The position numbers and the translations under genes are program-made. This document shows, piece by piece, positions 17,360 through 24,511 of a stretch of DNA of 26,708 nt. Source of the stretch: Planctomycetota bacterium (GTDB lineage: Bacteria > Planctomycetota > UBA1135 > UBA2386); contig JACKIB010000033.1 in assembly GCA_020638695.1 (NCBI GenBank), forward strand, positions 1 to 26,708. Reading direction: 5' to 3'. The notes under the pieces are model-generated. The model did not search any database. It was not told the origin of the DNA and saw only the letters and a list, made by a program, of their open reading frames with translations. How positions within the stretch are numbered: position 1 is the first letter of the stretch; each line of letters begins with the position of its first letter.

Positions 17360-18349
17360 GTGGCCCAAACTCGCCATCGGCTGCGGTCGCGCGGCACCGG
17401 GACGCGCGGGGCGCGCGAACCAGCGGCCGCGCGCGGCCTGCTCGGCTTGCTGGCCCGACTGCTCGGCCGGGCACCGCGCTCGGCCGGGCGACCGGCGCGG
17501 CGCACGCAACGGCACGGCGCCTCGGGCACGGCGTCGCACAACGGCGCTACGTCGACGACCCCATTGGTGCGTTTCGAGTGGGAAGTGTTCGGCGAATCAG
17601 CACGCGGAACCAACCACCGACGCGCCGAGGAGCCCGGTCAGGACGCGCACCATTGGTGGGTCGACACCGAGCGGAACGTGCTCGCTGCCGCGGTTGCGGA
17701 TGGCGCCGGCTCCGCCAAGCTCGGTGGCCCCGGAGCGGAGCTGGCAGCGCGCACCGCGGTCGAAGCGCTGAGCGAGGCGGTGCAGCGGGGCGCGACCGAC
17801 TTCGAGCAGATGCTGCGCCACGCGCTGATCCACGCTCGGTTGGCATTGGAGACGGAGGCGCGCAGCCGCGGCTGCGCACTACAGGACCTGTCGACCACGC
17901 TGATCGTCTTGATCGCCGAGCCCGACCGTGGCGCAATCGCTCAACTCGGAGACGGCTTCGCGGTGCTGGCCGATGCCGATCACCAACCGACCGCGCATTC
18001 CGACCCGCAGCGGGGCGAGTTCGTCAACGAGACGGTATTCCTCACCGACGAAGATGCACTGTACCGCACGGTGATCCGAGCCTGGGACCAATCGGTACAC
18101 GCGGTCGCGATGCTGACCGACGGCCTGCAGCGGCTGGCGATGCAGCTGTCCCACAACCGCCCCCACACCCCCTTCTTCCAATCGGTGTTTCGCACCGGCA
18201 ACCTCGGCAGCGGCGACATGGCCCGTCAGCTGATGCGCTTCCTGCACTCGCGCCGACTCGCCGAGCGGACCGACGACGACGTCACTTTGCTAGTGGCGTG
18301 GTGCCGACGCATCCCCATCCCGCTGCGCCGCGCACCGCGTCGCCGCTAG
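17360..18349 (+). CDS. PP2C-type protein phosphatase of the TerY-P triad
   Basis: This 329-residue protein carries a PP2C (PP2C_2-like) domain from about residue 70. Metal-binding motifs are recognisable: GQDAH with Asp95, VADGAGSAK with Asp114-Gly115, LSTTLIVLIA (177-186), QLGDGF (195-200), MLTDGLQRL with Asp254 and TDDDVTLLV (304-312). It should reverse phosphorylation by the operon's kinase, with the vWA protein as scaffold or substrate. The first 65 residues are Arg- and Ala-rich low complexity; GTG at 17567, just before the domain, is an alternative start to GTG at 17360. The stop codon TAG (18347-18349) is formed by the boundary of repeat A1, so the basic tail (LRRAPRRR) may have been reset by that repeat's arrival. 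Confidence 0.9.
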   Translation: MAQTRHRLRSRGTGTRGAREPAAARGLLGLLARLLGRAPRSAGRPARRTQRHGASGTASHNGATSTTPLVRFEWEVFGESARGTNHRRAEEPGQDAHHWWVDTERNVLAAAVADGAGSAKLGGPGAELAARTAVEALSEAVQRGATDFEQMLRHALIHARLALETEARSRGCALQDLSTTLIVLIAEPDRGAIAQLGDGFAVLADADHQPTAHSDPQRGEFVNETVFLTDEDALYRTVIRAWDQSVHAVAMLTDGLQRLAMQLSHNRPHTPFFQSVFRTGNLGSGDMARQLMRFLHSRRLAERTDDDVTLLVAWCRRIPIPLRRAPRRR

Positions 18350-18514
18350 TGGGGTGTGTCCGAAGTTCGTTGCATAAGTCGTCGAGTCATGCGGTTCGCT
18401 CGCAAGGAGCTGCGTCGACACGGCTTGTTGGTGGACAAGCTGAGGAGCTGCGACGCCGCGAGCGGGCCGTAGGGCCGGCAACTTATGTGACCAACTTCGG
18501 ACACACCCCACTAG
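18346..18514 (+). repeat. Repeat A1, palindromic CTAG-bounded element
   Basis: The 169-bp element starts and ends with CTAG. Its outer 34 bases form terminal inverted repeats (18346-18379 against 18481-18514) matching at 31 positions and starting TAGTGGGGTGTGTCCGAAG. The asymmetric core holds a perfect hairpin GCTTGT/ACAAGC with loop TGGTGG (18423-18440) and two copies of AGGAGCTGCG. It has no meaningful coding capacity and looks like a non-autonomous (MITE- or REP-like) element. Its left CTAG supplies the stop codon of the phosphatase gene. Confidence 0.85.
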
Positions 18515-18676
18515 TCCCCCTCGTCCGAAGTTCGCAGCAAATGTGGCTGCGTCAGTCGATTCGCGCGCAAGGCGCCGCGACGACACGGCTTGTTGGTGGA
18601 CAAGCTGAGGAGCTGCGACGCAGCGAGCGGATCGAATGGCCGGGCACATGTGCTGCGAACTCCGGACGCGGGGCAC
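18511..18676 (+). repeat. Repeat B1, second subfamily of the palindromic element
   Basis: B1 shares the core of A1 (GGCTTGTTGGTGGACAAGC and the following GAGGAGCTGCGACG) but has different arms, whose outer ends pair imperfectly (TCGTCCGAAGTTCGCAGCA on the left against the inverse of TGCTGCGAACTCCGGACGC on the right). It abuts A1 and shares its CTAG at 18511-18514. The right end reads CACTCG rather than CACTAG, so the terminal CTAG has been lost by one substitution compared with B2. It lies 10 bases from the stop of the small minus-strand gene. Confidence 0.8.
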
Positions 18677-18686
18677 TCGCCCGGAC

Positions 18687-18920
18687 TCACTCTCGCGGAG
18701 CTTCCTTGCTCCCGACCACGGTGAGGTTCATCCCGATCTGCACCGACACCGGCTTGCCAGCCACCTGGATGACGGTCTTGCCGTTGAGGTACCACCCGAA
18801 CGACCCCGTGGAGAACGCCTTGACCTCGGCGAGCATCTCCTGACCCTGGATCGACACGGTGAGCGGCTCGGCGGCCTCGAGGAATTGGGCGAGCGACACG
18901 GGACAGGATGACTTGGCCAT
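18687..18920 (-). CDS. Small conserved-looking protein of unknown function
   Basis: A 77-residue protein starting at ATG 18920 (MAKSSCPVSLAQFLEA). The frame is open further upstream, but that part is Arg/Pro/His low complexity, whereas the stretch from Met 18920 has a balanced composition with alternating hydrophobic residues (LTVSIQGQEMLAEVKAF, GWYLNGKTVIQVAGKPVSV), which suggests a small beta-rich fold. There is no signal peptide. I do not recognise a family. It is divergent from the glycosyltransferase gene (139-base gap) and ends just beside repeat B1. Confidence 0.6.
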   Translation of the reverse strand: MAKSSCPVSLAQFLEAAEPLTVSIQGQEMLAEVKAFSTGSFGWYLNGKTVIQVAGKPVSVQIGMNLTVVGSKEAPRE

Positions 18921-19059
18921 GCCGTGATGGTGCGGCACACCGCGCGGCCACGCAACGGCCGATGCTTCCGCCGAGCCACCTCGGTCGGGGGCACGCAATC
19001 CCGGCCGCTGACGCGCCGACAGGTGAAGCCATACCCGGTCGCCACCCGATAGCCGGAGC

Positions 19060-20097
19060 ATGATCCCACGGTGCGTGAAGGATTCGTTCTACCGCGCGCT
19101 GTTCGGCCGGTGGCCCCCGCCCCCGGAGCCGGAGCCCGGCTACTCGCTCCTGTTCACGGTGCCACCCGACCTGCCGGTGTTCCTCCGCCTGGCGGTCGAG
19201 GTGTGCCGGCGGCAGGATCCGACCGGGCGCATCGAGACCCTCGTCGTCCCCGACCGCCTCCACCTGCCGTTTCGCGCGGTATTCGACGAGGTGGCCCGCA
19301 GCTGGCCGGATGGCAAGCTGCGCCTGGTCGAGCACGACCGGCGCTGCCAGGTCACGCTGCCGTGGCTGAAGACCCCCAGCGAGATCCACTGGCTGCAGCT
19401 GATCACCGGCGCCGGGGCCGCACGGGGCACCCACGCGATCCTGCACGACGCCGACCTGTTCGCCCTCGAACCCGGCTACCTGCGCTCGCTGTTCGAGACC
19501 TGCCGGGACCGGAACCTCGCATGCCTGGGGAACGCGGCACCGGGAGCCGGGATGGAGTGGACGGAAATGCCGCGGTTCGCCCATGTCGTGGCGCTGTGGG
19601 AGTTGACCTTCGAACTCGCGTGGATGCGCGGCCAACCACCCGACGCGATGCGGCCGCGCAAGGGCGATTTCCCCGAGGGGACGTTCTGGTTCGAGACCTC
19701 GCTGCTGGCGCAGGCACGGACGCCTGCGGCGCGGATCGACCGGCACCCGCCGGCCGACGTGGTGCACTTCGGCTGGGTGATCGGCGGCTACCGGACGTTC
19801 CAGCGCAGCCGCGGCCCGTTCGAGGACGACCGCTTTCGCCTGCTGCTGATCCGACTGCTGATCGATGCATTCGATCCGACTGGCAGCCCGTACGAGATTC
19901 CGACACTCGACCAGCTCGAGCGTGGCCTGCGCGACGACTCGGCACGGGTGTTCTACGGGCCGAACGCACGTGCCAACTACCCGGTGTTCCGCGGCCACCT
20001 CGACCGCTTGTTCGGGCGCAGCTTGTTCGACCCCGCCTGCGAAGCCCGCTTGCAACGCGGCCTCACGCGCTTCGACCGCAGCTTGCGATCCAGCTGA
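19060..20097 (+). CDS. Putative glycosyltransferase (GT-A-like)
   Basis: The 345-residue product looks like a GT-A-fold nucleotide-sugar transferase. It begins with strands and helices of Rossmann style (GYSLLFTVPPDLPVFLRLAV, 27-46), then GTHAILHDADLFALEP (123-138), where D130-A-D132 is a DxD-like metal and nucleotide-sugar binding motif. Later come ADVVHFGWVIGGYRTFQ and a helical C-terminus. No membrane segment or signal peptide is seen. An AGCCGGAGC just upstream of ATG 19060 may serve as ribosome site. It is followed 22 bases later by an NDP-hexose 2,3-dehydratase gene, so the acceptor might receive a deoxysugar. The exact family is not certain and the DxD is the main evidence. Confidence 0.6.
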   Translation: MIPRCVKDSFYRALFGRWPPPPEPEPGYSLLFTVPPDLPVFLRLAVEVCRRQDPTGRIETLVVPDRLHLPFRAVFDEVARSWPDGKLRLVEHDRRCQVTLPWLKTPSEIHWLQLITGAGAARGTHAILHDADLFALEPGYLRSLFETCRDRNLACLGNAAPGAGMEWTEMPRFAHVVALWELTFELAWMRGQPPDAMRPRKGDFPEGTFWFETSLLAQARTPAARIDRHPPADVVHFGWVIGGYRTFQRSRGPFEDDRFRLLLIRLLIDAFDPTGSPYEIPTLDQLERGLRDDSARVFYGPNARANYPVFRGHLDRLFGRSLFDPACEARLQRGLTRFDRSLRSS

Positions 20098-20119
20098 GGA
20101 CGGCAGGCCGCGCGTGCCG

Positions 20120-21529
20120 ATGGCTGCGGTGATGCACCAGCCCACCGACGACCACTCGGGTATCGCGACCACCACCCACGACCCGGTGGCAGAGTTCACC
20201 ACATGGCGTGACGGCTTGGTCGCCAACAGCGCGTTCCGCTGCGAACCGATGCCGCTGTCGGCATCGCAGCAGTGGTCGCTGCGGGACGGCGCAGTCCGCC
20301 ACCGCACCGGGGGGTTCTTCTCGCTCGTCGGCCTGCGCGTCACCGCTCGCCGGCCCGAACTCGGTGGCGAACAACTGATCATCCTGCAGCCGGAGACGGC
20401 CATCAACGGCTTCCTGCTGCGCGCACACCCGGAGGGTGGTCAACTGCTGTTCCAGGGCAGGGTCGAACCGGGCAACGCCGGAGTGCTGCAGCTCGCCCCA
20501 ACCGTGCAGTCGACCGAAGCCAACTACAAGCGGCTGCACGGGGGCAAGGCGACTGCCTGTCTGTCGTGGTTCGGCCCGACCGGCAACGGGCGGATCGTGT
20601 ACGACGAACTGCAGTCCGAGGAGGGCACGCGCTACTACGGCAAGTACAACCGCAATGTGGTGGTCGACGTCGGCACCCGCGCAGTCGAATGCCCGAGCAC
20701 GTTCCGGTGGTACGGCATCGACGCCCTGCGCCGCTTCGCCGTCACCAGCAACGTGTTGAACACCGACTCGCGTTCGGTGCTCGCTGGCCTGGATTGGTCA
20801 CTGCTCGCGCCAGGCGGCGTGCCGTTCGCAGGCGCCGCACCCGGGTCGTTCCGCGCCGCCCTGCTCGCCTCGCACCACGCACCCGAGGGCTGCGACGCGC
20901 ACACCGACGCGGAACTGCTCGCCTGGCTCACGCGCTTGCGCGTGCGGGTGTCGCCACGCCATCACGTCCTGCCGCTCAGCGAACTGACCAACTGGGAGAT
21001 CGGCGACGGGGAGATCCGCGAGCGCTCCCGCGAACACGGCTTCCGCGCTCGGCACTTCCAGGTGCACGCCTTGGGTCGAGAAGTGGAGGATTGGGACCAG
21101 CCGCTGATCGATAGCGATGGGATCGGCAGCATGATCCTGGTCGCGCAGCAGCGAGACGGTGTGCTGCGATTCCTGGCCAAGGCGAGCCACGAGATCGGAT
21201 TCCTCGAGGGCGTGCAGTGCGGCGCCTCGGTGACCATCGCGCCGGGCGAACGGCCGAGTGAAGACCCGGTGGAGCGTCAACTGCTCGATTCGATCGAATC
21301 CGGCCGCGCGGTGGTGCGCATGGGCTGCCGGCAGTCGGAGGAAGGTGGGCGGTTCTTCCACGATGAGAACGACTACGCGGTGGTCGAGCTCGACCCCGGC
21401 GTCGAACTCCCGGACGCGCCGTTCTACCGCTGGCTCAGCCTCGCGCAGGTGCACCGGCTGGTGCGGGTCCCGGGCTTCTTCAGCATGGAGTTCCGCGGAG
21501 TACTCGCTCTGCTGCTGGCGGAACTCTGA
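20120..21529 (+). CDS. NDP-hexose 2,3-dehydratase (EvaA/TylX3 family)
   Basis: A 469-residue protein of the length expected for this family, which removes water from NDP-4-keto-6-deoxyglucose at C2-C3 as the first step to 2-deoxysugars. Family signatures in the N-terminal half include QWSLRDGAVRHRTGGFFSLVG (51-71 region), IILQPETAINGFLLRA (87-102), RVEPGNAGVLQLAPTVQSTEANY (about 114-136), LQSEEGTRYYGKYNRNVVV (164-182). The C-terminal half repeats the same fold in diverged form (HFQVHALGREVEDWDQPLID, then RFLAKASHEIGFLEGVQCG), the internal duplication known in EvaA. ATG 20120 is chosen; GTG 20114 is an in-frame alternative. The frame extends upstream to 19865 inside the glycosyltransferase gene, which is unlikely to be coding. 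No other deoxysugar genes are nearby. Confidence 0.9.
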   Translation: MAAVMHQPTDDHSGIATTTHDPVAEFTTWRDGLVANSAFRCEPMPLSASQQWSLRDGAVRHRTGGFFSLVGLRVTARRPELGGEQLIILQPETAINGFLLRAHPEGGQLLFQGRVEPGNAGVLQLAPTVQSTEANYKRLHGGKATACLSWFGPTGNGRIVYDELQSEEGTRYYGKYNRNVVVDVGTRAVECPSTFRWYGIDALRRFAVTSNVLNTDSRSVLAGLDWSLLAPGGVPFAGAAPGSFRAALLASHHAPEGCDAHTDAELLAWLTRLRVRVSPRHHVLPLSELTNWEIGDGEIRERSREHGFRARHFQVHALGREVEDWDQPLIDSDGIGSMILVAQQRDGVLRFLAKASHEIGFLEGVQCGASVTIAPGERPSEDPVERQLLDSIESGRAVVRMGCRQSEEGGRFFHDENDYAVVELDPGVELPDAPFYRWLSLAQVHRLVRVPGFFSMEFRGVLALLLAEL

Positions 21530-21815
21530 GTCGGCGCGCTGCGCCCTGGCGGGAGCGCCGGCGCTCGGACCAAGCGGGAATCGCCGTGGACACGTTCCTG
21601 CGAATCGGCCGGGATCCCCGCGCTGCCAAGGCCGGAACTACGCGGCACCCGCGCGCGGCCCGCCGGTCGGCTCGGAGTGGACCAGGAGTCAGCGCTGGGT
21701 CAACCGTCCCCGAGCAAGATCCCGCGGCCCCAACTCAACCCGCAGCACCCGACCCGCGATTGGTGACCCAGTGCGTGCTCGCGCGATGCTGGTGCCGGCT
21801 GATCATCGACCCGAC
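21530..21815. other. Intergenic region before repeat B2
   Basis: These 286 bases between the dehydratase stop and repeat B2 hold only an Arg/Pro/Ala-rich open frame (ATG 21586 to the CTAG of B2) that resembles no protein. I see no tRNA, hairpin with a T-run or further repeat. It may be remnant or regulatory DNA of the block. Confidence 0.5.
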
Positions 21816-21984
21816 CTAGTGCCCCGCGTCCGGAGTTCGCAGCACATGTGCCCGGCCATTCGATCCGCTCGCTGCGTTGCTGCTCCTCAGCTTGTCCACC
21901 AACAAGCCGTGTCGTCGCAGCGCCTTGCGCGCGAATCGACTGACGCAGCCACATTTGCTGCGAACTTCAGACGAGGGGCACTAG
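21816..21984 (-). repeat. Repeat B2, inverted copy of B1
   Basis: B2 is a 169-bp element bounded by CTAG at both ends, in reverse orientation to B1 and differing from it at about six positions. Its core reads GCTTGTCCACCAACAAGC, the inverse of that in A1 and B1. It shares its CTAG at 21981-21984 with A2. Confidence 0.85.
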
Positions 21985-22149
21985 TGGGGTGTGTCCGAAG
22001 TTGGTCACATAAGTCGCCGGCCCTACGGCCCGCTCGCGGCGTCGCAGCTCCTCAGCTTGTCCACCAACAAGCCGTGTCGTCGCAGCTCCTTGCGAGCGAA
22101 CCGCATGACTCGACGACTTATGCAACGAACTTCGGACACACCCCACTAG
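21981..22149 (-). repeat. Repeat A2, inverted copy of A1
   Basis: A2 is 169 bp with CTAG at both ends. Its reverse complement matches A1 at 167 of 169 positions, the two differences being in the core (CTGCGA against CTGCGT) and in the right arm (CCGGCG against CCGGCA). The near identity argues for recent spread or homogenisation. Confidence 0.88.
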
Positions 22150-22245
22150 CGCATGGTGAGCCGGAGCTAAGGGCCCTCTAAGCGCGGCCCGCTTGGATCG
22201 GTGCATCGCGACCGCGCTCCGCGGTTGCCCTGCAATCACGATCCC

Positions 22246-24348
22246 ATGCTCCTCACCCCCAGATCCTCGTCTTTCGCGGTCACCGCGACCCTCTTCGTCG
22301 CCCTCACCGCCTGCAGCGGCAGCAAGCGCTCGGGCGGTCTCACGCCGCCGGCCTTCACGGCTTCGAACTTCGCCGCATCCTCGAACGTCAACAACCGGTT
22401 CTTCCCGCTCGTACCCGGCACGACCCACCTCTACCACGGCGAGGACGGCGAAGATCGGGAGACAATCGTGGTCGAAGTCCTCACGGACACGCGCGTCGTG
22501 CTCGGCATCGCCTGCGCGGTCGTCCGCGATCGCGCCTACAGCGGTGGCCTCTTGATCGAAGACACCCGCGACTTCTACGCGCAGGACCGGGCGGGCAACG
22601 TCTGGTACATGGGCGAGGAGGTGGACAACTACACCTACGACGAGGCAGGCGAAGTCGCCTCGGTCACCCACGACGGCGCATGGGAAGCGGGGAAGGACGT
22701 CGCCGGCAAGGGCTTCCTCGCCCAGCCCGGCCACATCATGCCGGCCCAGCCCACGGTAGGCGCGAAGTACTACCAGGAGTACTACCGCGGACAGGCCGAG
22801 GACACCGGCGAGATCGTCGCACTCGACGTGCCGATCGAATTGCCCGACGGCCGGACCTTCCGGTGCCTCAAGACACGGGACGGGTCCACGCTGACCACCG
22901 ATGCGGAGTTCAAGTACTTCGCCCCCGGTGTCGGGAAGGTGTTCGAGGAGAAGATCGGGCTCGACGCCACGGCTCGCCTGATTGGCACGTTCCGGCCCGG
23001 TCCCGAGTCGGTGCCCAGCTTCGCGGCCGCGACGTTCAGCAAGCCCACGGAGATCACCAACCCGCTGTGGCCCAGCGAGGTGAACAAGGCACGGCTGCAC
23101 TCCAGCACGACCGAAGACGGGCCGGAGACGATCGTGGTCGAGCGACTCGACGAGACCAAGACCATCCAGGGGATCGCGTGCGCGGTCTATCGCGACCGTG
23201 TCTACCTCGACGGCCTGCTGATCGAGGACACGCGAGACTGGTACGCGCAGGACGACGCGGGCAACGTCTGGTATCTGGGCGAAGCTGTCGACAACTACCA
23301 CTACGACGACCAAGGCGAGCTGATCGAGATCACCCACGAGGGGTCGTGGGAAGCCGGCAAGGACATCGCCAGCGCCGGATTCGATGCGGTGCCCGGGTAC
23401 ATCATGACCGCCAATCCGAAGGTCGGAGAGAGCTACCATCAAGAGTGGTACCCGGGGGCGGCCACCGACATGGCGGTCGTCGTCGCGACGGGCGTGAAGA
23501 TCCGGCTGGACGACGGCCGCGAGTTTCAGGACTGCGTCCAAACGCTGGATTGGAATCCGCTCTCTCCGAGCGGTGTCGACTACAAGTACTACGCACCGGG
23601 TCACGGCATCGTGCGCGAGGACGTGCTGCACGATGGCGAACAGGTGCAGTACATCGGCGCATTCGAAACGGGTGAGTCGCGCGCACCCGACTTCTCCGCG
23701 GCGAAGTTCACCAACCCGACGCTGATCGACCACGCGCACTTCCCGCTCCCGGGGAACGGGACTTGGGACTACGCGAAGGAAACCAGCGAGGGTCGCGAGG
23801 AGATCAGCGTGGTCGTCCAAACCGGAACACGCACCGTGCTGGGTATCGCGTGCATCGAAGCTCTCTACACCAAGAAGCTCGCTGGTCTCGTCCAGGAAGT
23901 CGCTCGGGATTGGTACGCGCAGGACGATGCCGGCAACGTCTGGTACATGGGCGAAGAGGTCGACAACTACCACTATGACGCCACAGGCAAACTGATCGAG
24001 ATCACCCACGAGGGATCGTGGGAGGCGGGCAAGGACATCGCCAGCGCCGGCCACACGGCGAAGCCGGGGTTCATGATGTCGGCGACGCCCGTTCTCGGTC
24101 GCTCCTACTACCAGGAGTTCTACAAGACGGCCGCGGAGGACATGGGGTATGTCGTGGCCATCGGGATCGAAATCGAGGCGGGTGGGCGCACCTATGAGAA
24201 CTGCGTCCAGACGCTGGATTGGAATCCGCTCGAGCCAGACGCGGTGGAGTACAAGTACTACGCGCCGGGAATCGGACTCGTCATGGAGCACCACGTGGGC
24301 GACGAGGAGGAGATCAGCGTGCTGACCGCTTCGAGCCTGTTGAAGTAG
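22246..24348 (+). CDS. Lipoprotein of three tandem ~220-residue repeats
   Basis: The 700-residue product from ATG 22246 has a lipoprotein signal (MLLTPRSSSFAVTATLFVALTAC with lipidated Cys23), so it is probably anchored on the outer side of a membrane. An ATG at 22201 would add residues before the signal and is less likely. Three homologous units span about 48-240, 268-462 and 490-684. Each contains ETIVVEVL.T..V.GIAC, RD(W/F)YAQD.AGNVWYMGEEVDNY, HEGSWEAGKDIA, a QE(Y/W)Y segment and EYKYYAPGIG near its end. This unit resembles a widespread but unassigned bacterial domain usually present once per protein. Units 2 and 3 are most alike, including at DNA level. Surface binding or structural role possible; no catalytic residues assigned. 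Confidence 0.85.
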   Translation: MLLTPRSSSFAVTATLFVALTACSGSKRSGGLTPPAFTASNFAASSNVNNRFFPLVPGTTHLYHGEDGEDRETIVVEVLTDTRVVLGIACAVVRDRAYSGGLLIEDTRDFYAQDRAGNVWYMGEEVDNYTYDEAGEVASVTHDGAWEAGKDVAGKGFLAQPGHIMPAQPTVGAKYYQEYYRGQAEDTGEIVALDVPIELPDGRTFRCLKTRDGSTLTTDAEFKYFAPGVGKVFEEKIGLDATARLIGTFRPGPESVPSFAAATFSKPTEITNPLWPSEVNKARLHSSTTEDGPETIVVERLDETKTIQGIACAVYRDRVYLDGLLIEDTRDWYAQDDAGNVWYLGEAVDNYHYDDQGELIEITHEGSWEAGKDIASAGFDAVPGYIMTANPKVGESYHQEWYPGAATDMAVVVATGVKIRLDDGREFQDCVQTLDWNPLSPSGVDYKYYAPGHGIVREDVLHDGEQVQYIGAFETGESRAPDFSAAKFTNPTLIDHAHFPLPGNGTWDYAKETSEGREEISVVVQTGTRTVLGIACIEALYTKKLAGLVQEVARDWYAQDDAGNVWYMGEEVDNYHYDATGKLIEITHEGSWEAGKDIASAGHTAKPGFMMSATPVLGRSYYQEFYKTAAEDMGYVVAIGIEIEAGGRTYENCVQTLDWNPLEPDAVEYKYYAPGIGLVMEHHVGDEEEISVLTASSLLK

Positions 24349-24511
24349 GTGCTGACCGCACTGAGCCGGATTCGAAACCAATCGGGCGAGTCGTGCCTGC
24401 CGATCGACCACGCGAAGCCAACGAACTGCGAGTGAGGGCGAACACCCGCATCGAGGATGCACAATGGCGCTCCACCAGCGGGTAGCGGTGCGCGTGTGTG
24501 CGGTAACCGCG

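Larger units (their letters stand above)
18346..22149. mobile_element. Composite block: A-B repeat pair and its inverted copy around three genes
   Basis: The left pair A1-B1 (18346-18676) and the right pair B2-A2 (21816-22149) are inverted copies enclosing 3.1 kb with a small unknown gene, a putative glycosyltransferase and an NDP-hexose 2,3-dehydratase. The A copies differ at 2 of 169 positions and the B copies at about six. The block begins and ends with CTAG. The geometry is that of a composite mobile unit or a segment exchanged by homologous recombination, but there is no transposase or recombinase inside. Independent insertion of the same repeat pair on each side is an alternative. The mobility claim is inference; the repeat geometry is observed. 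Confidence 0.4.

Noticed and set aside
11635..18349. Tellurite-resistance operon
   Set aside because: Only the TerY-like vWA protein is related; no TerB, TerC, TerD or TerZ-like gene is visible, so the triad should not be called a tellurite-resistance system.
18346..18514. Integron attC site
   Set aside because: The elements are palindromic, but I find no paired RYYYAAC/GTTRRRY core sites in the right places, they occur in inverted orientation, and there is no integron integrase in the window.
18370..18660. Recurring peptide such as TRLVGGQAEELRR encoded by the repeats
   Set aside because: It appears only where frames pass through the core of repeats A and B, in either orientation and without conserved starts, so it is a translation of the repeat rather than a protein motif.
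18511..20406. 631-codon minus-strand open frame across the glycosyltransferase gene
   Set aside because: It crosses repeat B1 and is antisense to the glycosyltransferase and the start of the dehydratase; its translation is Arg/Pro/Gln-rich without recognisable motifs.
21586..21819. 77-codon frame between the dehydratase gene and repeat B2
   Set aside because: Composition is Arg/Ala/Pro-rich, there is no ribosome site or family resemblance, and it ends at the TAG of the repeat by chance of frame.
18346..22149. CRISPR array or classical IS element
   Set aside because: The repeats are few, 166-169 bp long and inverted, with genes between them instead of spacers. No transposase gene is present within or next to them.
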